Below are positions 1-5,387 of a stretch of DNA of 5,960 nucleotides, piece after piece (position 1 is the stretch's first letter; each line of letters starts with the position of its first letter). This DNA is from Candidatus Zixiibacteriota bacterium (lineage in GTDB: Bacteria; Zixibacteria; MSB-5A5; JAABVY01), in contig JAABVY010000094.1 in NCBI GenBank assembly GCA_011777135.1, positions 1 through 5,960 of the forward strand. Direction: 5' to 3'. Position numbers and translations under genes: made by a program. A model generated the notes under the pieces. The model saw nothing but the letters and a program-made list of their open reading frames with translations, was not told the origin of the DNA and made no database searches.

Positions 1-214
1 AAATCAGATAGAAGAAAACAGGAAGCCCGAACAGGAGCTTTTTGCCTTTACCCGAGGGCCAGATTATGAGTGATATCAGCAGAATCAGCGGAAAAAGGAT
101 TATTCCAAAAATCAGCACAAAGGGCCAGATTAAAAAGAGTGGAATCCACAGGCCGAATTTCTTTCTTCCCGCCTCCACAATTCTGATCCTCAAAGTTAGT
201 GGTGGATAAGTCAT
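1..214 (-). CDS. Small membrane protein, coupled to DUF2089 gene, 3' end missing
   Basis: The reading frame opens at ATG 214-212 and stays open to the left edge, giving 71 codons. The start overlaps the TGA of the upstream DUF2089 gene (shared ATGA, 214-211), a classic sign of translational coupling, so both are very likely one operon. A short polar N-terminus (residues 1-20, with a basic RKK at 17-19) is followed by a long hydrophobic stretch at about 21-52, enough for one long or two closely packed membrane segments. A charged GKGKK turn comes at 55-59, and another hydrophobic segment begins at about 60. The family is not recognised. Small membrane proteins and adhesin-like DUF4097 proteins are often found next to DUF2089 genes, so a membrane-associated partner of the regulator is plausible. 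This is inference: nothing in the sequence gives a biochemical role. The ORF is too short to have been called by length alone; the coupling and the hydrophobic pattern support it. Confidence 0.7.
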   Translation of the reverse strand, partial: MTYPPLTLRIRIVEAGRKKFGLWIPLFLIWPFVLIFGIILFPLILLISLIIWPSGKGKKLLFGLPVFFYLI

Positions 215-570
215 TTTAACATCTCCAATGCTTCCTCAACAGAAATCTCGCCTTTTTCCAAACGGTTTAGAATATCGCTTCTGGAGGGTGCAGCATCGAG
301 CTGAACAAATTCCAGCTGCTCAGCTATCCTTTTCAAGCGGCTTTTTATAGTGGGGTAGCTGACCCCAAAGAGGCGCTCCGTCTCCTTGATCGAGCCGTCA
401 GACTGGATGAAGGCGGTTACGAAGATCTGATCTTCCATGGAAAGCTTGGCCAGCGGCGGCAGTTCGAATGATCCCTCAATCGCGATGTCGGAATCCTCCA
501 GACGCACCCGCTCGACCAGGAAGTCCCTGTTTCCGGCCAGATCTGTCAGTTTTTGCCAATTTTGAGGCAT
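211..570 (-). CDS. DUF2089 family helix-turn-helix protein lacking the zinc ribbon
   Basis: A 119-residue cytoplasmic protein, probably a DNA-binding transcriptional regulator. The ATG at 570 is chosen because AAAGGA lies about 7 bases upstream. The frame continues further upstream, but only through the AT-rich promoter region, giving a low-complexity Ile/Asn-rich extension. Residues 24-40 (from RLEDSDIAIEGSFELPPL) and the block LSMEDQIFVTAFIQSDGSI at 43-61 match the DUF2089 pattern. The segment KETERLFGVSYPTIKSRL at 62-79 is the helix-turn-helix. The C-terminus (about 96-119, SRSDILNRLEKGEISVEEAL...) resembles the short helical motif shared by DUF2089 and YvlB/LiaX-type proteins. Many DUF2089 proteins start with a CxxC zinc ribbon; this one has no cysteine at all, so it belongs to a ribbon-less subgroup or has lost the ribbon. 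It is divergent from the dehydrogenase gene, so it could regulate that gene as well as itself. That is inference. Its target is unknown. Confidence 0.85.
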   Translation of the reverse strand: MPQNWQKLTDLAGNRDFLVERVRLEDSDIAIEGSFELPPLAKLSMEDQIFVTAFIQSDGSIKETERLFGVSYPTIKSRLKRIAEQLEFVQLDAAPSRSDILNRLEKGEISVEEALEMLK

Positions 571-599
571 CAAACATCCTTTCTTTAATTTTTTCAATG

Positions 600-629
600 T
601 TAATATCGGGATTTTGTCATTAATGTCAA
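600..629 (-). promoter_or_regulatory. Candidate sigma70-type promoter for the DUF2089 operon
   Basis: On the minus strand a perfect TTGACA (629-624) is followed, after 18 bases, by TATTAA (605-600), a moderate match to TATAAT. A start near 594 would leave a leader of about 24 bases carrying the AAAGGA SD of the DUF2089 gene. The perfect -35 and fitting position support it; the -10 is imperfect, and chance matches are more likely in such AT-rich DNA. Confidence 0.5.
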
Positions 630-636
630 GCACAAA

Positions 637-684
637 ATTAATATAATTAATATTTTTTTGGATGATATTAAATATTATTAATAT
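637..684. repeat. AT-rich tract with three ATTAATAT words
   Basis: ATTAATAT occurs at 637-644, 646-653 and 677-684, and a related GTTAATAT lies at 599-606. The tract from about 630 to 690 has almost no G or C, in contrast with the neighbouring coding DNA. It lies just upstream of the leftward promoter. It may act as an UP-like element, a flexible or melting region, or a set of binding sites. Repeats of such words also arise easily by chance in AT-only sequence, so function is uncertain. Confidence 0.35.
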
Positions 685-731
685 ATACTCTAGAATTATG
701 CATATCTTTAAATATTCCAAAAAGATAGCTC

Positions 732-802
732 TATCGATTCCTCTTGACAGTCCCAATCGGTTTAATTAATCTTATGTTTCTAATTCGAGGGGGGAATCGA
801 TA
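732..802. promoter_or_regulatory. Perfect 10-base inverted repeat flanking the dehydrogenase promoter (possible operator pair)
   Basis: TATCGATTCC at 732-741 is the exact reverse complement of GGAATCGATA at 793-802, with a 51-base spacer. The arm centres are about 61 bases apart, close to six helical turns. Each arm contains the self-complementary ATCGAT. The left arm lies just upstream of TTGACA 744-749 and the right arm lies downstream of the likely transcription start, so the arms bracket the promoter. The left arm overlaps a small palindrome, GATAG-CT-CTATC (724-735). This looks like paired operator sites that could act by looping or roadblock. The cognate regulator is unknown; the adjacent DUF2089 protein is one candidate. 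Seen: the exact repeat. Inferred: the function. Confidence 0.45.
744..772 (+). promoter_or_regulatory. Candidate promoter of the aldehyde dehydrogenase gene
   Basis: A perfect TTGACA (744-749) is followed after 17 bases by TAATCT (767-772), a poor match to TATAAT in which three of six bases agree. The -35 is strong and the position fits, leaving a leader of about 70 bases before ATG 850. The weak -10 would suit a promoter that needs activation, or the true -10 may lie nearby in TTAATTAATCTTATG. Confidence 0.4.
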
Positions 803-828
803 TGGTAAAAAAAATTTTATGGTTTTAA
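802..828 (+). other. Possible 8-codon leader ORF with its own SD
   Basis: ATG 802 opens MVKKILWF and stops at TAA 826-828. It is preceded by a strong purine block, GAGGGGGGA (787-795), six bases before the ATG. It ends 21 bases before the dehydrogenase ATG, which has its own GGAGG (837-841). The start also overlaps the right arm of the inverted repeat. It may be a leader peptide that affects downstream translation, or a chance ORF. The two adjacent Lys codons ahead of a lysine-catabolism-type enzyme are suggestive but too few to carry weight. Confidence 0.3.
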
Positions 829-849
829 ATACATTTGGAGGTTTTTGCC

Positions 850-2382
850 ATGAAAATAGATGGTTTGCATGATGTTCTGAAACAGCTTGAAATCGAGGAA
901 ACCAATTACGGCGCCTCGGACGGCCATGAGTGGTTCGGAAACGGCGCCGAGACAAAGAGTGTGAGCCCCATCAATGGTCAGGTGATTGCAAAAGTCAAAC
1001 AGGCCAACAAGGATGATTATGACCGTATGGTCGAAGCCAACAGTGAGGCCTTTAAAATCTGGCGCGAAATGCCCGCTCCCAAGCGCGGCGAGATAGTACG
1101 CCAGTTTGGATTGGCCTTGAGAGAGAAGAAAGATGCGCTTGGTCGTATGGTGACGATTGAAATGGGCAAATCGCTGCAGGAAGGCTGGGGCGAGGTGCAA
1201 GAGATGATCGATATCTGCGATTATGCCACCGGCCTCTCGCGCATGCTTTACGGAAAGCAGACACATTCTGAGAGATTCCGTCACAGAATGTATGAGCAGT
1301 GGCACCCGCTGGGAGTGGTGGGCATAATTTCCGCATTCAATTTCCCGGTGGCGGTATGGTCATGGAACCTCGGGATTGCGCTGGCCTGCGGAGATACATG
1401 CATGTGGAAGCCGGCATCTCATGTTCCGCTCACTGCGATTGCCTGCCAGAAGATAATGATGAAAGTGATTAAAGACAATGACCTGCCTCCCGGTATTTCG
1501 ACTCTCCTGATCGGAAGGGGATCGGAGGTCGGTGAACTGATGCTTTCGGATAAGCGGATGAATCTGGTGAGTTACACGGGCTCAACCAAAATCGGCCGTC
1601 ATATCGGCGCGGAGGTCACCAAGCGTTTCGGCAAGACTATCCTTGAGCTGGGCGGAAACAACGCTGTTATAGTCACTCCTCATGCCGAAATGGAGCTGGC
1701 CGCCAAAGCAATTCTTTTTGGCGCGGTGGGAACTGCCGGCCAGAGATGCACCAGTACCCGCCGGGTTATTGTCGAAAAGTCAAGAAAGGAAGAGTTGATC
1801 AAAACTCTGAAGGACTATTATGGTCGTGTTACCATAGGAAATCCCCTGGATCAGTCAAATCTGATGGGTCCGCTGGTGGATACCGGTGCGGTCGATATGT
1901 ATCTCGAGGCTATCGAGATTGTCAAGAAGCAGGGCGGCAAGATGCTCTGGGGCGGTGAGAAGCTTGATCATGAGGGCGGATGTTATGTCACTCCCTCGGT
2001 GGCGGAAGTGAAGCCCGATCTGGAGATAGTCTGCGAGGAGACCTTCGCGCCGCTTCTGTATATCATCGAATATTCGGGTGATATCCAGAAAGCCATCGAT
2101 ATTCAAAACAATGTTCCGCAGGGTTTGAGCTCGTCGATATTCACAAATGACCTGATTGAATCGGAAACTTTCCTCGGTCATACCGGCTCGGACTGTGGCA
2201 TTGCCAATGTCAATGTGGGCACATCGGGAGCGGAAATCGGCCTTGCGTTCGGCGGTGAGAAGGAGACCGGCGGCGGACGTGAATCGGGCAGCGACTCCTG
2301 GAAAATGTATATGCGCCGTCAGAGCAATACGATCAACTGGTCCGGAAAAGCAGAACTGGCGCAGGGAATCAAATTCGATTAG
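850..2382 (+). CDS. amaB: ALDH7 family aldehyde dehydrogenase (probable alpha-aminoadipate semialdehyde / piperideine-6-carboxylate dehydrogenase)
   Basis: A 510-residue cytoplasmic NAD(P)-dependent dehydrogenase. In lysine breakdown, family members oxidise alpha-aminoadipate semialdehyde, in equilibrium with piperideine-6-carboxylate, to aminoadipate. ATG 850 follows GGAGG (837-841) by 8 bases; the TTG at 835 lies too close to that SD to be the start. The N-terminal half is the cofactor domain: AFNFPVAVWSWN with oxyanion Asn164, WKPA with Lys187, and the GSTKIG turn at 244-249. Catalytic residues are Glu266 (LELGGNN) and Cys300 (GTAGQRCTSTRR); EETFAPLLY at 396-404 includes Glu397. The C-terminal block GLAFGGEKETGGGRESGSDSW and the ending LAQGIKFD are close to human antiquitin (ALDH7A1). 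Glu118, Arg299 and Phe467 appear to match the antiquitin residues that bind the aminoadipate side chain, which supports the substrate. No lysine aminotransferase is nearby, so the pathway role is inferred. The gene is monocistronic, with its own promoter region and terminator. The symbol follows pseudomonad usage; pcd is an alternative. Confidence 0.93.
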   Translation: MKIDGLHDVLKQLEIEETNYGASDGHEWFGNGAETKSVSPINGQVIAKVKQANKDDYDRMVEANSEAFKIWREMPAPKRGEIVRQFGLALREKKDALGRMVTIEMGKSLQEGWGEVQEMIDICDYATGLSRMLYGKQTHSERFRHRMYEQWHPLGVVGIISAFNFPVAVWSWNLGIALACGDTCMWKPASHVPLTAIACQKIMMKVIKDNDLPPGISTLLIGRGSEVGELMLSDKRMNLVSYTGSTKIGRHIGAEVTKRFGKTILELGGNNAVIVTPHAEMELAAKAILFGAVGTAGQRCTSTRRVIVEKSRKEELIKTLKDYYGRVTIGNPLDQSNLMGPLVDTGAVDMYLEAIEIVKKQGGKMLWGGEKLDHEGGCYVTPSVAEVKPDLEIVCEETFAPLLYIIEYSGDIQKAIDIQNNVPQGLSSSIFTNDLIESETFLGHTGSDCGIANVNVGTSGAEIGLAFGGEKETGGGRESGSDSWKMYMRRQSNTINWSGKAELAQGIKFD

Positions 2383-2433
2383 TAAAAATTCGGTTTTTGT
2401 GAAACACAACATCGCCAATGAGGTTTATGAATG

Positions 2434-2465
2434 CAATCCTCCCGCAAAGGGAGGATTGTTTTATT
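2434..2465 (+). terminator. Rho-independent terminator of the aldehyde dehydrogenase gene
   Basis: CAATCCTCCC (2434-2443) pairs perfectly with GGGAGGATTG (2449-2458) around a GCAAA loop, followed by TTTTATT (2459-2465). The ten-base-pair GC-containing stem and U-tract lie 52 bases after the dehydrogenase stop codon. It should end that transcript and insulate the downstream transporter gene. It is not followed by a matching U-tract on the other strand, so it is read as a rightward terminator. Confidence 0.92.
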
Positions 2466-2493
2466 GAAAGAAAATTACATAAGGCTTACAGGG

Positions 2494-2640
2494 TGTGTTG
2501 AAAAGTCTATTTACAATGCGTCATGCTGATTTACTTCTTGTCATCCTGAGCGCAGCGAAGGATCTGCTTGATAGTTCAACAGATTCTTCGGTCATTTCAT
2601 TCCCTCAGAATGACAGCTATTAGCCTGATTTTTTAACATA
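2494..2640. repeat. MITE-like palindromic interspersed repeat (GTCATCCTGAG type)
   Basis: A noncoding element between the terminator and the transporter gene. Its ends form imperfect inverted repeats: 2494-2507 (TGTGTTGAAAAGTC) against 2627-2640, 11 of 14 bases matching. Inside, GTCATCCTGAG (2540-2550) pairs with CTCAGAATGAC (2604-2614), 10 of 11. AAGGATCTG (2558-2566) pairs with CAGATTCTT (2580-2588), 8 of 9. At the tip, TTGA (2568-2571) pairs with TCAA (2576-2579). The right inner arm is about 8 bases longer than the left (CGGTCATTTCATTCC against CGCAGCG). Similar GTCATCCTGAGCG...CGAAGGATCTG repeats are, from general knowledge, dispersed in many bacterial genomes, particularly environmental ones. 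It is probably a nonautonomous mobile element or its remnant. No target-site duplication was seen. The remaining gap on either side (2383-2433, 2466-2493, 2641-2662) holds no other clear feature except the SD of the next gene. Confidence 0.75.
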
Positions 2641-2662
2641 GCCGGCACCTGGGGAAGATAAC

Positions 2663-3553
2663 TTGCTTGGTGAACTTGCAGCTCTGGCAACAGCTTTCTG
2701 CTGGTCCTTTGGATCGCTCTTTTTTACATCCGGCGGACGAGAAATAGGAGCTCTAAATGTCAACCGGATTCGGCTTGTCTTCGGCGTAATACTCCTGGGT
2801 CTTGCCTTACTGATTACTGAAGGCTGGCTGATTCAGCCGGGCGCGCCTCTTAAAAATATAGGCTACCTGACATTGTCAGGGCTGATTGGCCTGGTGATTG
2901 GCGATTCCTTTTTGTTCACTGCCATGGTAATGATCGGACCGCGCCTGACACTTCTAATATTCTCCTTATCACCCGCCATTACAGCTGTCACAGCCTGGAT
3001 CTTCATGGGGGAAACCCTGGAACTTATGGCTATAGTGGGAATTGCCGTGACCCTGGCAGGTGTAATCTGGGTGAGCGCGGAACGTCCCATGAAAGGAGTC
3101 AAGAAGGTCAATAAGATTTCGGCTAAGGGTGTGATTCTGGCCTTCCTGGGAGGCGCCGGACAGGCGGTCGGAATAGTCTTTGCCAAGATGGGTATGGCCG
3201 ATGTTATCGATCCTCTGGCGGGGACATTTATTCGCATGCTGGCTTCGGCCGCGATAATATGGATAATCAGCATCTTCACCGGCAAGTTCGTGAAGACCAT
3301 TCAGGCCATGCACAACAAACGGGGTGTGGCTTTATCATTTGGCGGAGCTGTCTTTGGACCATTTCTGGGGGTTACGCTTTCATTGACGGCTGTCAAATAT
3401 ACCGAGGCGGGAGTGGCGATGGCGATCATGTCAATCGTGCCGGTGCTGGTGATACCGTGGGTGATGATTTTTTATAAGGAGAAGGTATCTATTCGCGCTT
3501 TCATGGGCGCGGTCGTGGCAGTTGCAGGTGTCTTTATTCTGTTCCTCCACTAG
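2663..3553 (+). CDS. EamA/DMT family transporter
   Basis: A 296-residue inner-membrane protein of the drug/metabolite transporter superfamily, which exports or exchanges small metabolites; the substrate cannot be told from sequence. It has two EamA repeats of about five membrane segments each, residues about 1-138 and 154-295, joined by a basic linker (RPMKGVKKVNKISAKG, 141-156). Family-like features are the first helix GELAALATAFCWSFGSLFF, the SLSPAITAVTAWIFMGETL motif at 101-119 closing repeat 1, and the matching SIVPVLVIPWVMIFYKEKV at 257-275 closing repeat 2. The start is TTG 2663, supported by GGGGA (2651-2655) 7 bases upstream and by alignment with the family start; no ATG is available near the N-terminus. 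Length is typical. It follows a terminator and a repeat element and appears to be transcribed alone, but I could not identify a convincing promoter. Its end overlaps the convergent CNNM gene by 20 bases. Confidence 0.9.
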   Translation: MLGELAALATAFCWSFGSLFFTSGGREIGALNVNRIRLVFGVILLGLALLITEGWLIQPGAPLKNIGYLTLSGLIGLVIGDSFLFTAMVMIGPRLTLLIFSLSPAITAVTAWIFMGETLELMAIVGIAVTLAGVIWVSAERPMKGVKKVNKISAKGVILAFLGGAGQAVGIVFAKMGMADVIDPLAGTFIRMLASAAIIWIISIFTGKFVKTIQAMHNKRGVALSFGGAVFGPFLGVTLSLTAVKYTEAGVAMAIMSIVPVLVIPWVMIFYKEKVSIRAFMGAVVAVAGVFILFLH

Positions 3554-4619
3554 TATCTTCATCTTCAAAGGTAACATCCTCCATATGCCCTCTTTTCTTG
3601 AGTCTCTCCAGCCATTGTTTCCTGGCCAGCTTGCGCATGTCCTCCTCCGTATCGAGTTCATCGACAATCTCAACTCCCAATAATGTCTCGATCACATCCT
3701 CGAGCGTGATTATCCCCTCCGTGCCGCCGTATTCGTCGACAACCAGGAAGATTTGTTCCTTGCGCTTAATGAACTCATCCAGAATCTTCGCAATCGATTT
3801 TGTCTGCGGCACCACATAGAGTGGAATCACCAGCTCTTCCATAGTCTTTTTCTTCTGCCCTTTGAAATACATTTCCATGATTTTCGAGCGAAAGACCATG
3901 CCCAGAATATTATCTATGTCACGGTCGTAAATCGGAATCTGGGAAAACCGAATAGGATTGTGCGTATTGACTATCTCCTCCACTGTCTGATCTTTCTGGA
4001 ATGCCAGTATTACTGAACGTGGAGTGAGCACATCCTTTGCATAGATTCTATTCAGCCTGAAAAGATTCTCGATAATGCGCGCCTCTTTTTTCAACAGAAT
4101 CCCTTCCGTCTCTCCAATCTGTGCCAGGGTAAGAAGCTCTTCACGAGTCAGGAATGTCTGCCGTCGGTTGCGTGTAATCAATATCGAAATGCCCTTGAGC
4201 ATTATTACAAATGGGTATGTGATGATTATAAGGTAATTGATGATATATGCCGCCGGACGGGAGAGCTTTTTCCAGTAGACCGCGCCAAGAGTCTTGGGGA
4301 CGATTTCAGAAAATACGAGAATCGAGAATGTCAAGACTGCGGAAGCCGCCGCAACCCATTCGCTTCCGAACACCTTCAGGGCCTGCGCACCCACGCCGGC
4401 CGCGCCCACAGTGTTGGCGATTGTATTCAGGGTCAGGATGGCAGAAAGGGGCTGGTCAACTTTGCTTTTCTGGTTTTTTAGCAAAACACCGCTTCTGTAG
4501 CCTCGTTTCAGGAGCACGCCTACATGCGCTCTGGAGACTGATAGAAATGTCGCCTCCATCAATGAACACAAAAAAGACACCAGAAGCGCCAGGAGAAAAT
4601 ATGAAATCAGTGCTGTCAT
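3534..4619 (-). CDS. CNNM (DUF21) and CBS-pair membrane protein, short form without CorC_HlyC domain
   Basis: A 361-residue membrane protein of the CNNM/CorC group, members of which are implicated in Mg2+ or Co2+ export. Residues 1-150 form the CNNM domain with about four hydrophobic segments. These include the acidic MEATFLS at the end of the first (Glu22), LTLNTIANTVGAAGVG at 62-77 and SEIVPKTLGA at 104-113. Residues about 195-316 form a CBS pair, ending in the hallmark DEYGGTEGIITLEDVIETLL (295-314), a likely nucleotide-binding regulatory module. The tail is an acidic and basic helix of about 45 residues. Many family members are about 430 residues and carry a C-terminal CorC_HlyC domain, which is absent here; similar short forms are common in other bacteria. 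ATG 4619 is preceded by GAGGA at a long spacing of about 13 bases, so initiation may depend on the leader ORF that overlaps it. Older databases call this family hemolysin, which is misleading. The transported ion is inferred from the family. Confidence 0.9.
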   Translation of the reverse strand: MTALISYFLLALLVSFLCSLMEATFLSVSRAHVGVLLKRGYRSGVLLKNQKSKVDQPLSAILTLNTIANTVGAAGVGAQALKVFGSEWVAAASAVLTFSILVFSEIVPKTLGAVYWKKLSRPAAYIINYLIIITYPFVIMLKGISILITRNRRQTFLTREELLTLAQIGETEGILLKKEARIIENLFRLNRIYAKDVLTPRSVILAFQKDQTVEEIVNTHNPIRFSQIPIYDRDIDNILGMVFRSKIMEMYFKGQKKKTMEELVIPLYVVPQTKSIAKILDEFIKRKEQIFLVVDEYGGTEGIITLEDVIETLLGVEIVDELDTEEDMRKLARKQWLERLKKRGHMEDVTFEDEDTSGGTE

Positions 4620-4696
4620 TTGGGTAAATACATCCTCATATGATTATTATCGAAAAAATGGGGAGCGCGATTAAAACTTTCGCCGGGGATTTTCAT
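4616..4696 (-). other. Possible 26-codon leader ORF overlapping the CNNM start
   Basis: ATG 4696-4694 opens a 26-residue frame (starting MKIPGESFNRAPHFFDNN and ending MRMYLPK). Its TGA (4618-4616) overlaps the CNNM ATG (4619-4617) in an ATGA arrangement. The ATG lies only about two bases from the predicted transcription start of the promoter at 4705-4733, so it would be translated as a leaderless ORF; no SD precedes it. An in-frame second ATG pair lies near its end. Translation of it would deliver ribosomes to the CNNM start, whose own SD spacing is poor. Alternatively it is a chance ORF in the 5' leader. Confidence 0.35.
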
Positions 4697-4704
4697 TTGA
4701 CTGT

Positions 4705-4733
4705 ATTTTAAATAATAGCTCCATTAATGTCAA
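4705..4733 (-). promoter_or_regulatory. Near-consensus sigma70-type promoter of the CNNM gene
   Basis: On the minus strand, TTGACA (4733-4728), a 17-base spacer and TAAAAT (4710-4705) give a perfect -35, optimal spacing and a five-of-six -10. The predicted start is near 4698, leaving a leader of about 78 bases before the CNNM ATG. The promoter lies just downstream of the yigZ stop, so the CNNM gene can be expressed independently of the upstream operon. No terminator was seen between yigZ and this promoter, so read-through is also possible. Confidence 0.75.
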
Positions 4734-4755
4734 AGCAAATAATCGTTACTTGATT

Positions 4756-5367
4756 TCAGATTTTCTCCAGTTCAATTCTGGCATTGGTCGCAGACATAAG
4801 CTCCTGCTCGACTTTTTCTGTCAATGAAAGACGCACTTCAAAAATGATTTCACCCTCATCGGTGTAAATGCTGTCGAGTACTTTGATACCCTCTGACGAA
4901 AGTGTGCGCAGAATGATATTTGTCAGGTTAAGAGGAAATTTGACTTTGTACTCTTGTGTCAGGAGGACCTCGACTATCTTCACTGACTCCAGAACACTGC
5001 GGGCGGCATCGCGGTAGGCCCGCTTGAGACCTCCTGTGCCCAGCTTGATGCCGCCAAAATAGCGGGTCACCACAATTCCGGTATTGAATAATCCTGCGGA
5101 AACTATGCTGTCGTAAATCGGTCTCCCGGCTGTACCCGATGGCTCGCCGGCGTCTGAATACCTGAAGATATCCAGCCCCTCTGAAGGGTAAATACGGTAG
5201 CCATAACAATTATGGCTGGCGTCGTGAAATTCATCGGAGATTTTTTCGATCTCAGACTCAGCTTCATCCTGTGATTGGCACGGAAAGGCAGAGGCAATAA
5301 ATTTCGACCTCTGGATTTTTATTTCGGCCCGTGCGGACTCTTTAATCGTTTTAAAGGAGTCTTTCAA
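4756..5367 (-). CDS. yigZ: YigZ/IMPACT family protein (UPF0029 plus DUF1949)
   Basis: A 203-residue cytoplasmic protein of the conserved YigZ/IMPACT family, close to the usual length of about 205. The bacterial function is not settled; eukaryotic IMPACT acts in translation control through GCN1. Visible hallmarks are QRSKFIA at 19-25, DASHNCYGYR at 49-58, SDAGEPSGTAGRPIYD at 71-86 and TGIVVTRYFGGIKLGTGGL at 96-114, followed by KRAYRDAA. These define the N-terminal domain (about 17-124). Residues about 138-195 form the C-terminal ferredoxin-like DUF1949 domain, often proposed to bind nucleic acid. The start is taken as TTG 5367, since the family begins about here and no ATG or GTG is in frame nearby. 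The SD is unclear: AAGGA is about 14 bases away and GGGAG only two, so this start is uncertain. It lies 20 bases after the 76-residue gene, hence in the same operon. Confidence 0.92.
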   Translation of the reverse strand: MKDSFKTIKESARAEIKIQRSKFIASAFPCQSQDEAESEIEKISDEFHDASHNCYGYRIYPSEGLDIFRYSDAGEPSGTAGRPIYDSIVSAGLFNTGIVVTRYFGGIKLGTGGLKRAYRDAARSVLESVKIVEVLLTQEYKVKFPLNLTNIILRTLSSEGIKVLDSIYTDEGEIIFEVRLSLTEKVEQELMSATNARIELEKI

Positions 5368-5387
5368 TCTCCCGGTCTGTTCCTTCT

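Noticed and set aside
571..756. N-terminal extension of the DUF2089 gene up to 756
   Set aside because: It reads through the AT-rich promoter region as low-complexity Ile/Asn-rich sequence; ATG 570 has a good SD and the domain starts right after it.
835..849. TTG 835 as the dehydrogenase start
   Set aside because: The TTG abuts the GGAGG that serves ATG 850, leaving itself without an SD; ATG 850 has optimal spacing.
817..2418. Long minus-strand frames opposite the dehydrogenase gene (for example 817-1305 and 1855-2418)
   Set aside because: They are antisense shadows of a strongly conserved gene, have no family resemblance, and lack SD sequences.
2156..2467. Plus-strand frame overlapping the dehydrogenase 3' end and the terminator
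   Set aside because: It is an out-of-frame shadow rich in Arg that runs through the terminator hairpin.
2540..2614. The palindrome read as a structured RNA gene or a second terminator
   Set aside because: No U-tract follows it and it fits a known style of dispersed repeat with terminal inverted repeats, so a mobile-element origin is the simpler reading.
2863..3313. Minus-strand frames within the transporter gene
   Set aside because: They are antisense shadows of a clear ten-segment membrane protein.
3534..4619. Naming the CNNM/CBS protein a hemolysin
   Set aside because: The label comes from an old TlyC-based annotation; the CNNM and CBS domains point to ion transport.
4247..4627. Plus-strand frame of 126 residues opposite the CNNM gene
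   Set aside because: Arg/Pro/Ser-rich composition typical of an antisense shadow, with no domain and no SD.
5103..5297. Extra minus-strand frames inside yigZ (5103-5297 and 4928-5209)
   Set aside because: They overlap the conserved YigZ frame completely and show no independent signal.
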